Part shown: in pieces, positions 54,066 through 62,912 of the stretch
Layout: each line of letters begins with the position of its first letter
Position numbering within the stretch: position 1 is the first letter of the stretch
NCBI GenBank assembly: GCA_013289955.1
Contig: JABCYZ010000025.1
Location: 34,531 to 98,530, forward strand
Direction: 5' to 3'
Length of the DNA: 64,000 bases
From: Acidobacteriota bacterium
GTDB taxonomy: Bacteria; Acidobacteriota; Terriglobia; Acidiferrales; UBA7541
Position numbers and translations under genes: made by a program
The notes under the pieces: model-generated
The model's input: only the letters and a program-made list of their open reading frames with translations
The model's database searches: none
What the model was told of the DNA's origin: nothing

Positions 54066-54704
54066 ATGAACACATCCTACAACCAAGTCGCGGGCCAGAG
54101 TGTCGAACGGCTTGCTGCCTTGAGCGACGGCATCTTCGGCGTGGCCATGACATTGCTCCTGCTGGAATTGCGCGTGCCCGCCAAGGAGCTTATTCGGAGC
54201 GAAAGCGATTTGCGCCGCGCCCTGGTCATGCTGGCTCCGCAGCTTCTCGTTTATTTAATGAGCTTTCTGACGCTCGGCATTTTTTGGGTCGGCCAGCAGA
54301 CACAGCTGAATCACCTCAGGGGTTCCGAGCGCCACCTGACCTGGATTCATCTGGCGTTTCTTTTCCTGGTCACGCTGATGCCATTTTCCACGAGGCTTTT
54401 GACCGGGTTCATCACCTACCGGACGGCGCTGGTCGCCTACTGGGCCAACCTGTTTCTTCTCGGCGCCCTGCTCTACCTCAGCTGGGGACGCGCGACCCGC
54501 GCAGGGATGGTCAAGAGCGATACGCCCCCGAAAGTTGTTGACGCGATTTGCCGCCGCATCTGGACGGCGCAAGCGTTTTACGCGTTTGGGGCGTCGCTCT
54601 GTGTGCTCCACCCCTACTGGAGCATCGGGTTCATCGTTTTCATGCAGCTCTATTACGCTATCGCGCCGCGCTATGAGCCTGGACAGCAGAAAGGGGTTGC
54701 CTAG
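54066..54704 (+). CDS. TMEM175/DUF1211-family potassium channel-like protein
   Basis: A 212-residue membrane protein with about six helices. The family motif is in helix 1, ERLAALSDGIFGVAMTLLLLELRVP, where the (F/L)SDG sequence and downstream residues line the hydrophobic pore gate of bacterial TMEM175 channels. The first Phe of FSDG is Leu here. These channels pass K+. It starts 7 bases after the deaminase stop and its stop directly abuts the next start, so it is co-transcribed with salvage genes; no functional link is obvious. Confidence 0.83.
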   Translation: MNTSYNQVAGQSVERLAALSDGIFGVAMTLLLLELRVPAKELIRSESDLRRALVMLAPQLLVYLMSFLTLGIFWVGQQTQLNHLRGSERHLTWIHLAFLFLVTLMPFSTRLLTGFITYRTALVAYWANLFLLGALLYLSWGRATRAGMVKSDTPPKVVDAICRRIWTAQAFYAFGASLCVLHPYWSIGFIVFMQLYYAIAPRYEPGQQKGVA

Positions 54705-55157
54705 ATGGACCGGTCGAAGTGTTTGCCGATGCTCGAGACGGCGATAGAGGAAGCGCGGCGGGGACTCGCTGAGGGCGGAATTCCGATCGGTGCGGCGCTT
54801 TTCGACAGCGCCGGACGACTCCTGGGAAGCGGGCACAACCGCAGAGTGCAAGACGGTGATCCTTCGGCCCACGGGGAAACCGACGCCTTCCGGAAGGCGG
54901 GCCGCCAGCGCAGCTACCGCGACAAAATCATGGTCACGACGCTCGCGCCGTGCTGGTACTGCAGCGGGCTGATCCGCCAGTTTGGAATTGGAGCGGTAGT
55001 CGTCGGAGAATCTGTAAATTTTCGCGGCGGGATCGACTGGCTGCGTGAGAATGGAATCAAGGTGATCGATCTTGCTTCAGAGGAGTGTGTGGAGATGCTC
55101 GCCAAATTCGTCGCGGAAAATCCCGCGTTGTGGCACGAGGACATCGGCGAAGAGTGA
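54705..55157 (+). CDS. Nucleoside/cytosine deaminase of the yeast Fcy1 type
   Basis: A 150-residue CDA-fold protein with the zinc site HGETDAF (about 46-52) and TLAPCWYCSGLI (about 78-89). The C-terminal half closely follows yeast cytosine deaminase: VVGESVNFRGGIDWLRENG and FVAENPALWHEDIGEE, which mirror that enzyme's VNF and C-terminal WFEDIGE segments. Bacterial cytosine deaminase is usually the unrelated amidohydrolase CodA, so the fungal-like type is notable. It should turn cytosine into uracil. The start directly follows the TMEM175 stop. Confidence 0.85.
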   Translation: MDRSKCLPMLETAIEEARRGLAEGGIPIGAALFDSAGRLLGSGHNRRVQDGDPSAHGETDAFRKAGRQRSYRDKIMVTTLAPCWYCSGLIRQFGIGAVVVGESVNFRGGIDWLRENGIKVIDLASEECVEMLAKFVAENPALWHEDIGEE

Positions 55158-55260
55158 GCCGCGGCGGTGCGCTGAACGGCCGTGGTTTGCTGTGCCAGAC
55201 GAGAAAAAAGAGAAGCGCGGGCCCCGACACGCAGACGGGCGCGCTCGAAAGTTGGAATAA

Positions 55261-56718
55261 TCAGGCGGCCTCATTGTAGGCGTCGTATTTGACGGCGATG
55301 TCGCGGACTTCCTGGAGGGTCATGTCACGGAGGATTTTGCCGTCCTCGAGGATGGTTTCAAGCGCGTTGACGCCGAGCCGGGAGCTGTCGGGATGGGGGG
55401 CGTCGTTGTCGACTTCGACGGTGGCGAATTCCTTGCCGATGTGAATCAGGTTGAAGCGGCCGCCTTTGCTGGCTTTGGTTGGATCGGTTTTTGGGTTTTT
55501 GTAGACGTTGTGCCATTTGCCGGCGCGGTCGATAGCGGAACATTTCAGGGCGAATTTCAGCGTGTCACGATTTACCTGCTGGAGCAGCGCGCCGCCCATG
55601 CCGTAGCTCCAGATATCCTGCGACCAGCCTTTGCGGGTGAGCTGGCCTGTTATGTTTTGAATGGTGTAGAAATTTACGCCGTCGCCTTGAATGAAACGGA
55701 CATTGGGGATGGTGGTCTTCCAGCCTTTTTTATTGACTTCGTAGCCAAAAACTTCCGCGACGATTTTGAAGAGTTCTTCGAGAACGGAGACGGCGTCTCC
55801 GGAGTCCGGGCGAATGACCAGAGTTCCCTTACGCTGGAGAATTTTGTCGCGAAGCGCGCCGCCCCAGAGATTGCGCACGGCGTTGTAAATGTCATAGGAA
55901 TCGCTGACGCAGGCGACCACGCCTTCGGGGCAATTCTCCAACATGTTGGCGTAGGCCTGGCCTTCATTGGCTTCGCCCCACGCGGTGATCGTGGAATGCT
56001 CGGAGGCGGGGATGCTGTAGCCGGCGCAGTTGAGCGGATCTTTCGTGGTGAGGTCGGCGGAATAAAACTGGTTGAGAAGCTGGATGGCGGCCAGCGTATC
56101 CGTGCCGAGGAAATTGAGAAGATGGGCGGCGCCGCCGATGGCCGCAGACTCCTTGGAGGAGACGCCGCGGAAACCGAAGTCGTGGAGCTTGAAAGGAAGA
56201 AGCGAGGGATCGCCGGTGCGCACGAGAGCCCTGCCGATCACTTGCTTGATGGCGCGGGAGAGTGTCGCGACAGTGATGGGATACCAAACCTGCAGAAGAA
56301 GGGTTTCCGCCCAGTTGGTAAGCCAGTAAAACTCGGGATCGGTGTTTTCAATGGTGATGAGAGCGTTGTGACTCTTGACGACGGTGCCTTCCTTGACCGC
56401 GCGGATGCGCAGGGGAAGGCGCCCGCCGTGTTTTGCATAAAGGGACTTAAAGCCGTCGTAGTTGAAGGACTTAGGGTGGCCCCCGAAGTGCGCATGAGCG
56501 ACGCGGCGAGCCTCTTCGATATCTTCCAAAGTGAAAACCTGGCCGGCGAAATTGGATTTGACGATGTACTGAAGCATGGCCAGCATAGTTTCCTCGAACA
56601 TGCCGCCGCGGGACTCGACGTAGGAATATATGTGACGGGTGTCCGGCGGATATTGCCACCAGTGGGTGAGTTTGTAGGAGTCAGTGTTGAGAATCGGGTT
56701 CAGCCGCAGCGACTGCAT
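55261..56718 (-). CDS. nadV: Nicotinamide phosphoribosyltransferase (NAMPT/NadV type)
   Basis: A 485-residue enzyme. Its sequence follows animal NAMPT along the whole length: NTDSYKLTHWWQYPPDT (about 11-27), ENTDPEFYWLTNW, KLHDFGFRGVSSKESAAIGG, LNFLGTDTLA, IPASEHSTITAWG, SDSYDIYNA and LVIRPDSGDAVSV. The His in EHSTITAWG matches the phosphorylated active-site His, and the Asp of GTDT matches the residue that favours nicotinamide over nicotinate. It makes NMN from nicotinamide and PRPP. No partner NMN adenylyltransferase is adjacent. It is convergent with the salvage run. The 600-residue ORF on the other strand is a shadow. Confidence 0.92.
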   Translation of the reverse strand: MQSLRLNPILNTDSYKLTHWWQYPPDTRHIYSYVESRGGMFEETMLAMLQYIVKSNFAGQVFTLEDIEEARRVAHAHFGGHPKSFNYDGFKSLYAKHGGRLPLRIRAVKEGTVVKSHNALITIENTDPEFYWLTNWAETLLLQVWYPITVATLSRAIKQVIGRALVRTGDPSLLPFKLHDFGFRGVSSKESAAIGGAAHLLNFLGTDTLAAIQLLNQFYSADLTTKDPLNCAGYSIPASEHSTITAWGEANEGQAYANMLENCPEGVVACVSDSYDIYNAVRNLWGGALRDKILQRKGTLVIRPDSGDAVSVLEELFKIVAEVFGYEVNKKGWKTTIPNVRFIQGDGVNFYTIQNITGQLTRKGWSQDIWSYGMGGALLQQVNRDTLKFALKCSAIDRAGKWHNVYKNPKTDPTKASKGGRFNLIHIGKEFATVEVDNDAPHPDSSRLGVNALETILEDGKILRDMTLQEVRDIAVKYDAYNEAA

Positions 56719-56796
56719 GGGGCTCCTTTGAAGCGAGGAAATAGGATAGCAGAAGAGGGGAATCGGAACTGGCCGCGCGGGGAGCGGAAAAGGGAA

Positions 56797-58110
56797 TCAG
56801 CGATCCGATACGGAGGAGTCCGGCACCACTGGAAAAGTGGCCGAAATAGATGTCCCCGCGGAATCGGAACGAATTTCGAGCTCTCCATTCCGTTCGCGGA
56901 CCCGCTCTTTCATCCCGGCCAAGCCAACGCCCACACTTGTTCCATTTTGATGGAAATTCTCCAACATCCCTGGCGGCAAGCCGATGCCGTGGTCGCGGAC
57001 CCTAAGCGTTGCCGTCCTGCCATTCGCAATAAACTGGACTTCCGCCTTAGAACTCTTCGAATGCCGCTGAATATTTGTCAGCGCCTCTTGCAGCACGCGG
57101 AACAGAGTGAGCTCCAGATCGGGCGGCAAGGGTTCTACCGTGTCAGGAAGATCAAAACTAACCTTTACGCCGGCTCTCTGCGAGAAACCCTCTAAGTAAG
57201 TCCGCGCCGCAGAGGTGAATCCGAGTTCGTCGACCAGTGGCGGGTGAAGCAGATGCGACATGGAACGCGTCGAGGACACCGCTTCGTCCAAAAGCGCGCT
57301 GAGATCCAGCAAACTCTGTTTTTCGAGCGGGCGCTTCACGAGAGTGTCTGCAATCATCTTAGCCGCGACCAGAGTTTGCCCCAGCCCGTCATGCAAATCC
57401 CGCGCGATTTTCCGCCGCTCCTGGTCCTGGGCGCTCAGAAGCTGCGCACTCAGATTCTGGGCGTTGCGCTCCGCGAGTTTGCGCTGCGCCAACTCGCGGG
57501 TCAGCCCTCGGTAGTGTTCCCAGAGCATCCAGAGCGAAAGAATAAAGGTGACGGCGAAAATCGCGACAATCCAAAAGAAAAGAGAATTTGTGAGCAACAG
57601 CCGGCGGTCCAGCAGTCTGGACTCGCCGTCCCGCATATCCTTGGCAATGGCCGCGGTCTGTCGCGACCAGTCCACCAACTGTGCCGAGTAATTATCCTGC
57701 GCTTCGTCCGTGGATTTGCCGGATTCGACCAGTTGCATCGATTCACTCAGCGTACGGCAACGGCCATAGGCGGCTTGTTCCAGTTTTTCGGCCGAGCCTT
57801 CCTGATCGGCATTGTCCTCGACCAATACCTTCAATTGGCTGATTTTGTCGAATAGTTCCGTGCGCGCCGCTTCGATGTCCTGAACATATTGATTATCCCC
57901 GGTTTCGAGATAGATTTGCCGGGCACGCCCCATCCGGGCGAGGTCGGATTCGATATCTCCAATCAGAACCTGCACGATATACGTATGCCGGACCCACTTT
58001 TCTCCGGAATAGATGCGATAGAACGTCCAGACCGAAGCAACGCCGCAAACCAGCAGCAGGAATATTGCGGACGCGAAGATAAGTCGAGGAGGATTGGCTC
58101 GCGATGGCAA
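56797..58110 (-). CDS. Membrane sensor histidine kinase, NarL-partner (HisKA_3) type
   Basis: A 437-residue protein. TM1 is near residues 10-30, followed by a CHASE3-like periplasmic helical domain (about 35-175) and TM2 near 180-205. A coiled coil leads to the HisKA_3 phosphoacceptor ERRKIARDLHDGLGQTLVAA (about 230-250, His in RDLHDG). The HATPase domain has N-box LFRVLQEALTNIQRHS and G boxes RVRDHGIGLPPG and VGVGLAGMKERV. Such kinases phosphorylate LuxR-type response regulators, but none is encoded within the window. Promoter expected in the 175-base spacer upstream. Confidence 0.9.
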   Translation of the reverse strand: MPSRANPPRLIFASAIFLLLVCGVASVWTFYRIYSGEKWVRHTYIVQVLIGDIESDLARMGRARQIYLETGDNQYVQDIEAARTELFDKISQLKVLVEDNADQEGSAEKLEQAAYGRCRTLSESMQLVESGKSTDEAQDNYSAQLVDWSRQTAAIAKDMRDGESRLLDRRLLLTNSLFFWIVAIFAVTFILSLWMLWEHYRGLTRELAQRKLAERNAQNLSAQLLSAQDQERRKIARDLHDGLGQTLVAAKMIADTLVKRPLEKQSLLDLSALLDEAVSSTRSMSHLLHPPLVDELGFTSAARTYLEGFSQRAGVKVSFDLPDTVEPLPPDLELTLFRVLQEALTNIQRHSKSSKAEVQFIANGRTATLRVRDHGIGLPPGMLENFHQNGTSVGVGLAGMKERVRERNGELEIRSDSAGTSISATFPVVPDSSVSDR

Positions 58111-58285
58111 TGCTCAGCTCCGATTAGGCAAACTCAATCTTGCTTAGCAGGCGGTAATCTTAACTTACGGACGCTACTCCGAGAAGCCCGTAACGTTTTT
58201 GAAGCGTAACTCATGACGCAGAGAATAGCTTTCTGCTTTCAGGGATGCTATAAACAAGGCGTTAGCCGTATCGGGGATACCAATC

Positions 58286-58636
58286 GTGCCCATCCGCTCT
58301 AACCTGCCCTATCTGTCGTTGGCGTTTGTCGCGATGGTTTTCTTGATGCTTTCCTGCGGAGCAAGTTTGCATCCCGATCGGCTTGTGGTTCACGTGCCGA
58401 GTCATTTTTCAGGCAGCATGCGCATCAGCACCTGCGTGGCCGGCGCTCCGGCGGGAGAAGTCACCCTCGATGAACGGGGATTGGGTCAGACCTCTCTGTG
58501 CCCCGCTGTAAACCACTCTGTTGAGATAGAGGTCATCGGTTCCGATCGAAGGTATAAACTCAGTTCCTCCGAGGTCCAGATACTCCGCACCGGGGACGGC
58601 ATCGCCATCAGCATCGAAGCACATCTTCAACAATAA
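58286..58636 (+). CDS. Small exported protein of unknown function
   Basis: A 116-residue protein starting at GTG 58286. The hydrophobic N-terminus YLSLAFVAMVFLMLSCG looks like a lipoprotein signal, with the cysteine near residue 24 in a non-ideal lipobox. The rest is a small beta-rich domain (RLVVHVPSHFSGSMRISTCVAG) with two further cysteines near residues 49 and 72. I do not recognise a family. It is divergent from the histidine kinase. The 153 bases after its stop contain only a shadow ORF. Confidence 0.6.
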   Translation: MPIRSNLPYLSLAFVAMVFLMLSCGASLHPDRLVVHVPSHFSGSMRISTCVAGAPAGEVTLDERGLGQTSLCPAVNHSVEIEVIGSDRRYKLSSSEVQILRTGDGIAISIEAHLQQ

Positions 58637-58789
58637 ACGACCCATTTCAGAAATGCAGCGGAGCAGTTTTTTGGGGAACGCACCAGGCTCGAAGCTCAGC
58701 TGCAGTTCATCGCGCTCCTCGTTCGTTTGAGGACAAACATTCTTACGTGCCAGGAATTCGAGCGGCCAACGAATCAGAGGATCCCGGAC

Positions 58790-59785
58790 TTAGAGCGTCA
58801 GATAGATAACTTGGACGAAGAGGTCGCTTCCGAGCATACCTTTAGCCCAGGTAGCGTCAAGATCTGCGAGCGGCTGGGCCGCTGCGGCTTCCTGGTAGGT
58901 TTTGCCAGCGGCCTTTAGTTTTTCGATGCGATCGACGGCGGTCACGAGCATATCGCGCGTGCTGGTGAGGTCGGCTTTGTTGCCGAGAGGGCCGTGGCCG
59001 GGAACGATTTTGGTGTCGTTGTTGGTGATGGTGAGGATTTTGTCGGCGGCGGCAATCATGCCTTTGACTTTGCCGCTGGATCCCGGGTCGATGAAAGGAT
59101 AGGCGTGGTTAAAGAAAGTGTCGCCCATATGGATGACGTTAGCATTTTCGAAGTGAACGTAGATGTCGGAGTCGGTGTGCGCAGGCGCCAGGTGCTCGAG
59201 GACAAGGGATTCGCCATTGGCTTTCAGTTTGTGGCTGGTCGCGAAAGTTTGTTGCGGCAACGCATCCGCCGGTGAGGGATCGAAGTGCAAACCGAGGACA
59301 GGAACGTCATGCGATTCGGACATGCGTTTTTTTGTGTTTTCGTGAGCGAGAACGATAGCGCCGGCGGCGTGGAGTGGAGCGTTGTTGTCGGTGTGATCGA
59401 AGTGCCAGTGGGTGTCGATGGCGAATTTCAGGGGGGCATTGCCAAGGCCGTCGAGAGTCTCTTTGAGCCTGGGCCAGGCGGGAGAAACGAAATTGTCGAC
59501 GATGAACTTGCCGTCGGGACCGTTCAGCACAACGACGTTTCCGCCGGGGCCGGAGAGCAACATGAGATTGTCGGCGAGCTTTTGAGATTGAATGGGAATA
59601 GCACCCATTTGCGCGCGAAACGCGGTAGCGCGGTCGGCGGGCGATTGTGAGGCCAGGCGGGGGACGGCGGCGCCGAGAAGGCTGCCAGGGAAGAGTTGCG
59701 CCAGAAAGGCGCCGCCAGCGAGCGCAGCAGAACCGCAGAGCAGGTCTCGCCGCGTGGTTTGCATCTTGAGAAGCTCGGAATTCAT
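58790..59785 (-). CDS. Tat-exported metallo-beta-lactamase-fold hydrolase
   Basis: The start at 59785 has AGGAG upstream and gives a 331-residue protein; the longer ORF to 59848 is rejected. The N-terminus carries a twin-arginine signal (TTRRDLLCGSAALAGGAF). The MBL fold shows the metal motif THWHFDHTDN (about 120-129), a third His in LAPAHTDSD, an Asp in IHMGDTFFNHAYPF, and the last His in VPGHGPLG. This fits a two-zinc periplasmic hydrolase of the quinoprotein-relay/SoxH-like or beta-lactamase B-related groups. Substrate unknown. Confidence 0.85.
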   Translation of the reverse strand: MNSELLKMQTTRRDLLCGSAALAGGAFLAQLFPGSLLGAAVPRLASQSPADRATAFRAQMGAIPIQSQKLADNLMLLSGPGGNVVVLNGPDGKFIVDNFVSPAWPRLKETLDGLGNAPLKFAIDTHWHFDHTDNNAPLHAAGAIVLAHENTKKRMSESHDVPVLGLHFDPSPADALPQQTFATSHKLKANGESLVLEHLAPAHTDSDIYVHFENANVIHMGDTFFNHAYPFIDPGSSGKVKGMIAAADKILTITNNDTKIVPGHGPLGNKADLTSTRDMLVTAVDRIEKLKAAGKTYQEAAAAQPLADLDATWAKGMLGSDLFVQVIYLTL

Positions 59786-59891
59786 TTTTTTTCTCCTCTT
59801 ATGCGTGTGTCTGGAAACTTGTGAGAGGCGATATTTTCCGTAATTCACTTAGGGTAGGCGTTTCGAAGATTGGTTACAACTGCGAATCGAG

Positions 59892-62489
59892 TCACTCGTC
59901 GCGGAGGACGTGCATGGGCTCGACGCGGGCGGCGCGCATGGCCGGGATAAGGGAGGCTATGGCGGCGACGGCGAGAACAAGGAAGATGACGGCAGAGAGC
60001 GTGGGGACGTCGTTGGGCGAGACACCGTAGAGGAGGCCCGCCATGAGCCGCGTAGATACCCAGGCGAGAGCCCATCCAGCTAGGCAGCCCAGGATGCACA
60101 CGGCCAGGCCCTGCCAGAGAAATTGACGGATGATTTGGCCGCGCAATGCGCCGAGGGCGAGACGCAGGCCGACTTCCCTTTGGCGAACATTCACGGAGTA
60201 GCTGAGCGTCCCGTAGAGGCCGATGCAGGCGAGAGAAAGGGCGGTGGCGGCGAAAAAGGTCAGGAGAATCGTACGAAGGCGACCTTCGGCGAGCGCATCG
60301 GAGAAATGCTGCTCGAGGGGAGCGAAATCGTAGACGGAGCGCTGAGGCTCGGTGTCGTGGATCTGGCGGCGAATGGTTTCGGCCATGGTCATGGGAGCGT
60401 TGCGGGTGCGGACAAGGAAATAGGTGCCAGGCTCGGCGATGGGAGCGCACCAGTAGGCGGTGGGAACGGGAAGATGGTCGAGGCCAGTTTCGCGGGTGTC
60501 TCCGGAAATGCCGATGATTTCAGCGGCGCCAGAGTAACCCAAATTCATGGATTGCACGTGATGGCCAAGGACGGGTGCGCCGGGGAAATAAGCGTTGGCG
60601 AAAGCCCGATTTACAACGACGGTGGGCGGGCCGTCGGTTTCGCGACAGACTTCGCCGGCGAGCAGCGGGATGCGCATGGTGGCGAAGTAGCTGGCAGATA
60701 CGAAGCGGTTCTCTGCGACGATTTTGGGCTCCGTGTCAGCGCGGCCTTCCATAAGCTTGAGTTCGGTTTGATAACGGAAGGGAACTCCTGGTACGCCGAC
60801 GGAGATAGCCTCGGCTTCGACGCCGGGCGTCGCGCGCAGCGTTTCGAGAATGCGGTCGGTGAACTGCCGCAATTTTTTCATGTCCCCTGTTTCGCCCCAG
60901 TTCATGCTGAGCTGGAAGGTCAGGATGTGGGTGGGGTCAAAGCCGGGGCTGACACGGCCGAGTTGTTGAAAGCTGCGGAGAAGCAGCCCAGCGCCGGCGA
61001 GCAGTGTGACAGCGAGGGCGACCTGGATGCCGACAAGGAGCCACTGGAGCGGATTTCGCCCCGAGACTTGCGAGCGGCCAGACTGCGCTAGCGAGGCGGA
61101 GAGATTGCGCCGCGTGCCGCGAATGGCGGGAACCAGTCCCGAGAGAAGAGTGACCACCACCGAACAAGCCAAAGAATAGAGGACGATGCGAGCGTCGAGA
61201 TGGATTTCTTCGACGCGGGGAAGCTGCGCGGCCAGGGAGCGGAAGATGCCAGACGCTGCCGCCGCGAGAAACAGACCGAGCCCCGAGCCGATCAGGGCCA
61301 GGAGAAAGGTTTCCGTGAGCAGCTGAACAATGAGCGCGCCGCGTGGAGCGCCCAGGGAGAAGCGAACGGAGATTTCGTGCTGACGCTGAGCCGAGCGGGA
61401 CAAGAGCAGCGCCACGACGTTGATACACGCAATAAACAGCAGCAGGGTGACGGAGCCAAAGAGCAGCCAGAGAGAACGGCGCGAATCGCCGATAGTGGTT
61501 TCCTTGAGCGGCTCGACGCCGACGGAGAGCTCCCCGTCGGTCTTGGGGAACTGGCGGCCGAGCTGCGCCTGCACCGTGGCGAGATTGGCGCGGGCTTGTG
61601 CGAGGGTGACGCCGGGCTTGAGGCGCCCGATGACGGTGAACCAGTTGTTCAGGCGCGCTGGACCATAAGACAACCCCGCGGGAACCGGACACCACAAATC
61701 GGTTTCGCGATCCGGAAAAGAGAAAGAAGGAGGCATTACGCCGACGATCGGAGTCAGATGACCATCGAGGCGCAGATTTCGTCCGACGATGTTGGGATCG
61801 GCGTTGAAGCGACGTCGCCAGAAGCCATCGCTAATCAGGGCCGCAGCCGGCCCATGGAGAGTCTCCTCGTCGGGTGTAAATTCACGGCCCAACATGGGGG
61901 AAACGGCCCAAACTTCAAGGAAACGGGGGGAGACCCAGGCGCGAGTTATCCTTTCCGGCAGTGGCCCGGTGGACTCGGAGACATCCTCGCTGTAGTAGCC
62001 GGTGAGCGCCTGGAAAGTGGAATTGAGGCGATTCCAGTCTTCCAGCCGAACCGGGGCAACCAAGTGGAGCGGGCTTGAGGTCTTCGGATTGTATTGATCG
62101 ACGCGCATAAGCTGATCCGCGTCAGGGAAGGGGAGGGGTCTCAGGAGGATGGCGTCGATGGCGGAGAAGACGGCGCTATTTGCCCCGATGGCGAGAGCTA
62201 GCGTGAGAATAACGGTGATGGAAAACGTTGGAGATTTCTGAATGAAGCGGAAGGCGGATTTGAGGTTAGCGACGGCGGCGTCGAGGATGCGGATGCGGTA
62301 AACATCGCGGACCTCTTCCTTGAATCTTTCCCGACCCCCAAATTCGAGGATGGCGCGGCGGCGGGCTTCCTCAGGCGTCATGCCCGCGGCTATATTTTCG
62401 TCCGTGAGTTCCTCGATGTGGAAGCGGAGTTCGGAGTCCATTTGTGCGTCAGAGGCGCGCTTCGGAAGGATGGATTTCCACCAAGACAT
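59892..62489 (-). CDS. ADOP-type ABC permease with N-terminal cytoplasmic extension
   Basis: An 865-residue protein. An N-terminal helical segment of about 80 residues (MDSELRFHIEELTDENIAAGMTPEEARRRAILEFGG) is the DUF-like extension that marks the ADOP subgroup found with PadR regulators. It is followed by FRFIQKSPTFSITVILTLALAIGAN and two FtsX/MacB units with transmembrane helices near 95-115, 350-450 and 745-855, ending RVEPMHVLRDE. The second half contains MacB-type periplasmic sequence. The PadR gene lies immediately upstream on the same strand (9 bases), a recurrent acidobacterial pair. Confidence 0.9.
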   Translation of the reverse strand: MSWWKSILPKRASDAQMDSELRFHIEELTDENIAAGMTPEEARRRAILEFGGRERFKEEVRDVYRIRILDAAVANLKSAFRFIQKSPTFSITVILTLALAIGANSAVFSAIDAILLRPLPFPDADQLMRVDQYNPKTSSPLHLVAPVRLEDWNRLNSTFQALTGYYSEDVSESTGPLPERITRAWVSPRFLEVWAVSPMLGREFTPDEETLHGPAAALISDGFWRRRFNADPNIVGRNLRLDGHLTPIVGVMPPSFSFPDRETDLWCPVPAGLSYGPARLNNWFTVIGRLKPGVTLAQARANLATVQAQLGRQFPKTDGELSVGVEPLKETTIGDSRRSLWLLFGSVTLLLFIACINVVALLLSRSAQRQHEISVRFSLGAPRGALIVQLLTETFLLALIGSGLGLFLAAAASGIFRSLAAQLPRVEEIHLDARIVLYSLACSVVVTLLSGLVPAIRGTRRNLSASLAQSGRSQVSGRNPLQWLLVGIQVALAVTLLAGAGLLLRSFQQLGRVSPGFDPTHILTFQLSMNWGETGDMKKLRQFTDRILETLRATPGVEAEAISVGVPGVPFRYQTELKLMEGRADTEPKIVAENRFVSASYFATMRIPLLAGEVCRETDGPPTVVVNRAFANAYFPGAPVLGHHVQSMNLGYSGAAEIIGISGDTRETGLDHLPVPTAYWCAPIAEPGTYFLVRTRNAPMTMAETIRRQIHDTEPQRSVYDFAPLEQHFSDALAEGRLRTILLTFFAATALSLACIGLYGTLSYSVNVRQREVGLRLALGALRGQIIRQFLWQGLAVCILGCLAGWALAWVSTRLMAGLLYGVSPNDVPTLSAVIFLVLAVAAIASLIPAMRAARVEPMHVLRDE

Positions 62490-62498
62490 GACAACCTC

Positions 62499-62834
62499 CT
62501 ACTGTGCGGTTTGCATAATATTGGCTACCGCACCCGACAACCGATTCCAGTTCGATTCTTCACTCTCCAGTTGTTTCCGGCCCTTTAGGGATAACTTGTA
62601 AAACTTGGCTTGCCTGCCCTTGTCGGAGGCCCCCCACTCGGCCTGAAGCCAGCCTCGTTTCTCAAGTCGATGCAGAGCCGGATAAAGCGAACCTTGCTGG
62701 ACATGCAGGACTTCTCTGGAGATTTGGCGGATTCTGAGGGAGATGCCATAGCCGTGAACAGGACCGAGGGCCACGATCTTCAAGATGAGCATGTCGAGAG
62801 TGCCTTGCAGCAAATCCGATTTTTCAATGGGCAT
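62499..62834 (-). CDS. PadR-family transcriptional regulator
   Basis: A 111-residue winged-helix protein with the family start LLQGTLDMLILKIVALGPVHGYGISLRI, the recognition and wing region VQQGSLYPALHRLEKRGWLQAEWG, and the C-terminal dimerisation helix QLESEESNWNRLSGAVANIM. It belongs to the short subgroup that accompanies ADOP permeases and probably represses the two-gene operon it starts. GGAG lies upstream of the ATG. I did not find a clear palindromic operator in the 78 bases before it. Confidence 0.92.
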   Translation of the reverse strand: MPIEKSDLLQGTLDMLILKIVALGPVHGYGISLRIRQISREVLHVQQGSLYPALHRLEKRGWLQAEWGASDKGRQAKFYKLSLKGRKQLESEESNWNRLSGAVANIMQTAQ

Positions 62835-62912
62835 TGCGTCTCCTGAACTCGATCACTCCTTCAACGTTTCAACCGGATGCGCGCCGAATTCCGCGGCGTC
62901 ACATGTATATAG

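Noticed and set aside
55393-57195. 600-residue plus-strand ORF
   Set aside because: It lies antisense to nadV and the histidine kinase, both of which have full family motifs; its composition (runs of FVGV, DGG) is that of a reverse-strand shadow in GC-rich DNA.
60123-61091. 322-residue plus-strand ORF
   Set aside because: Antisense to the second ADOP permease; no ribosome site and glycine-rich shadow composition.
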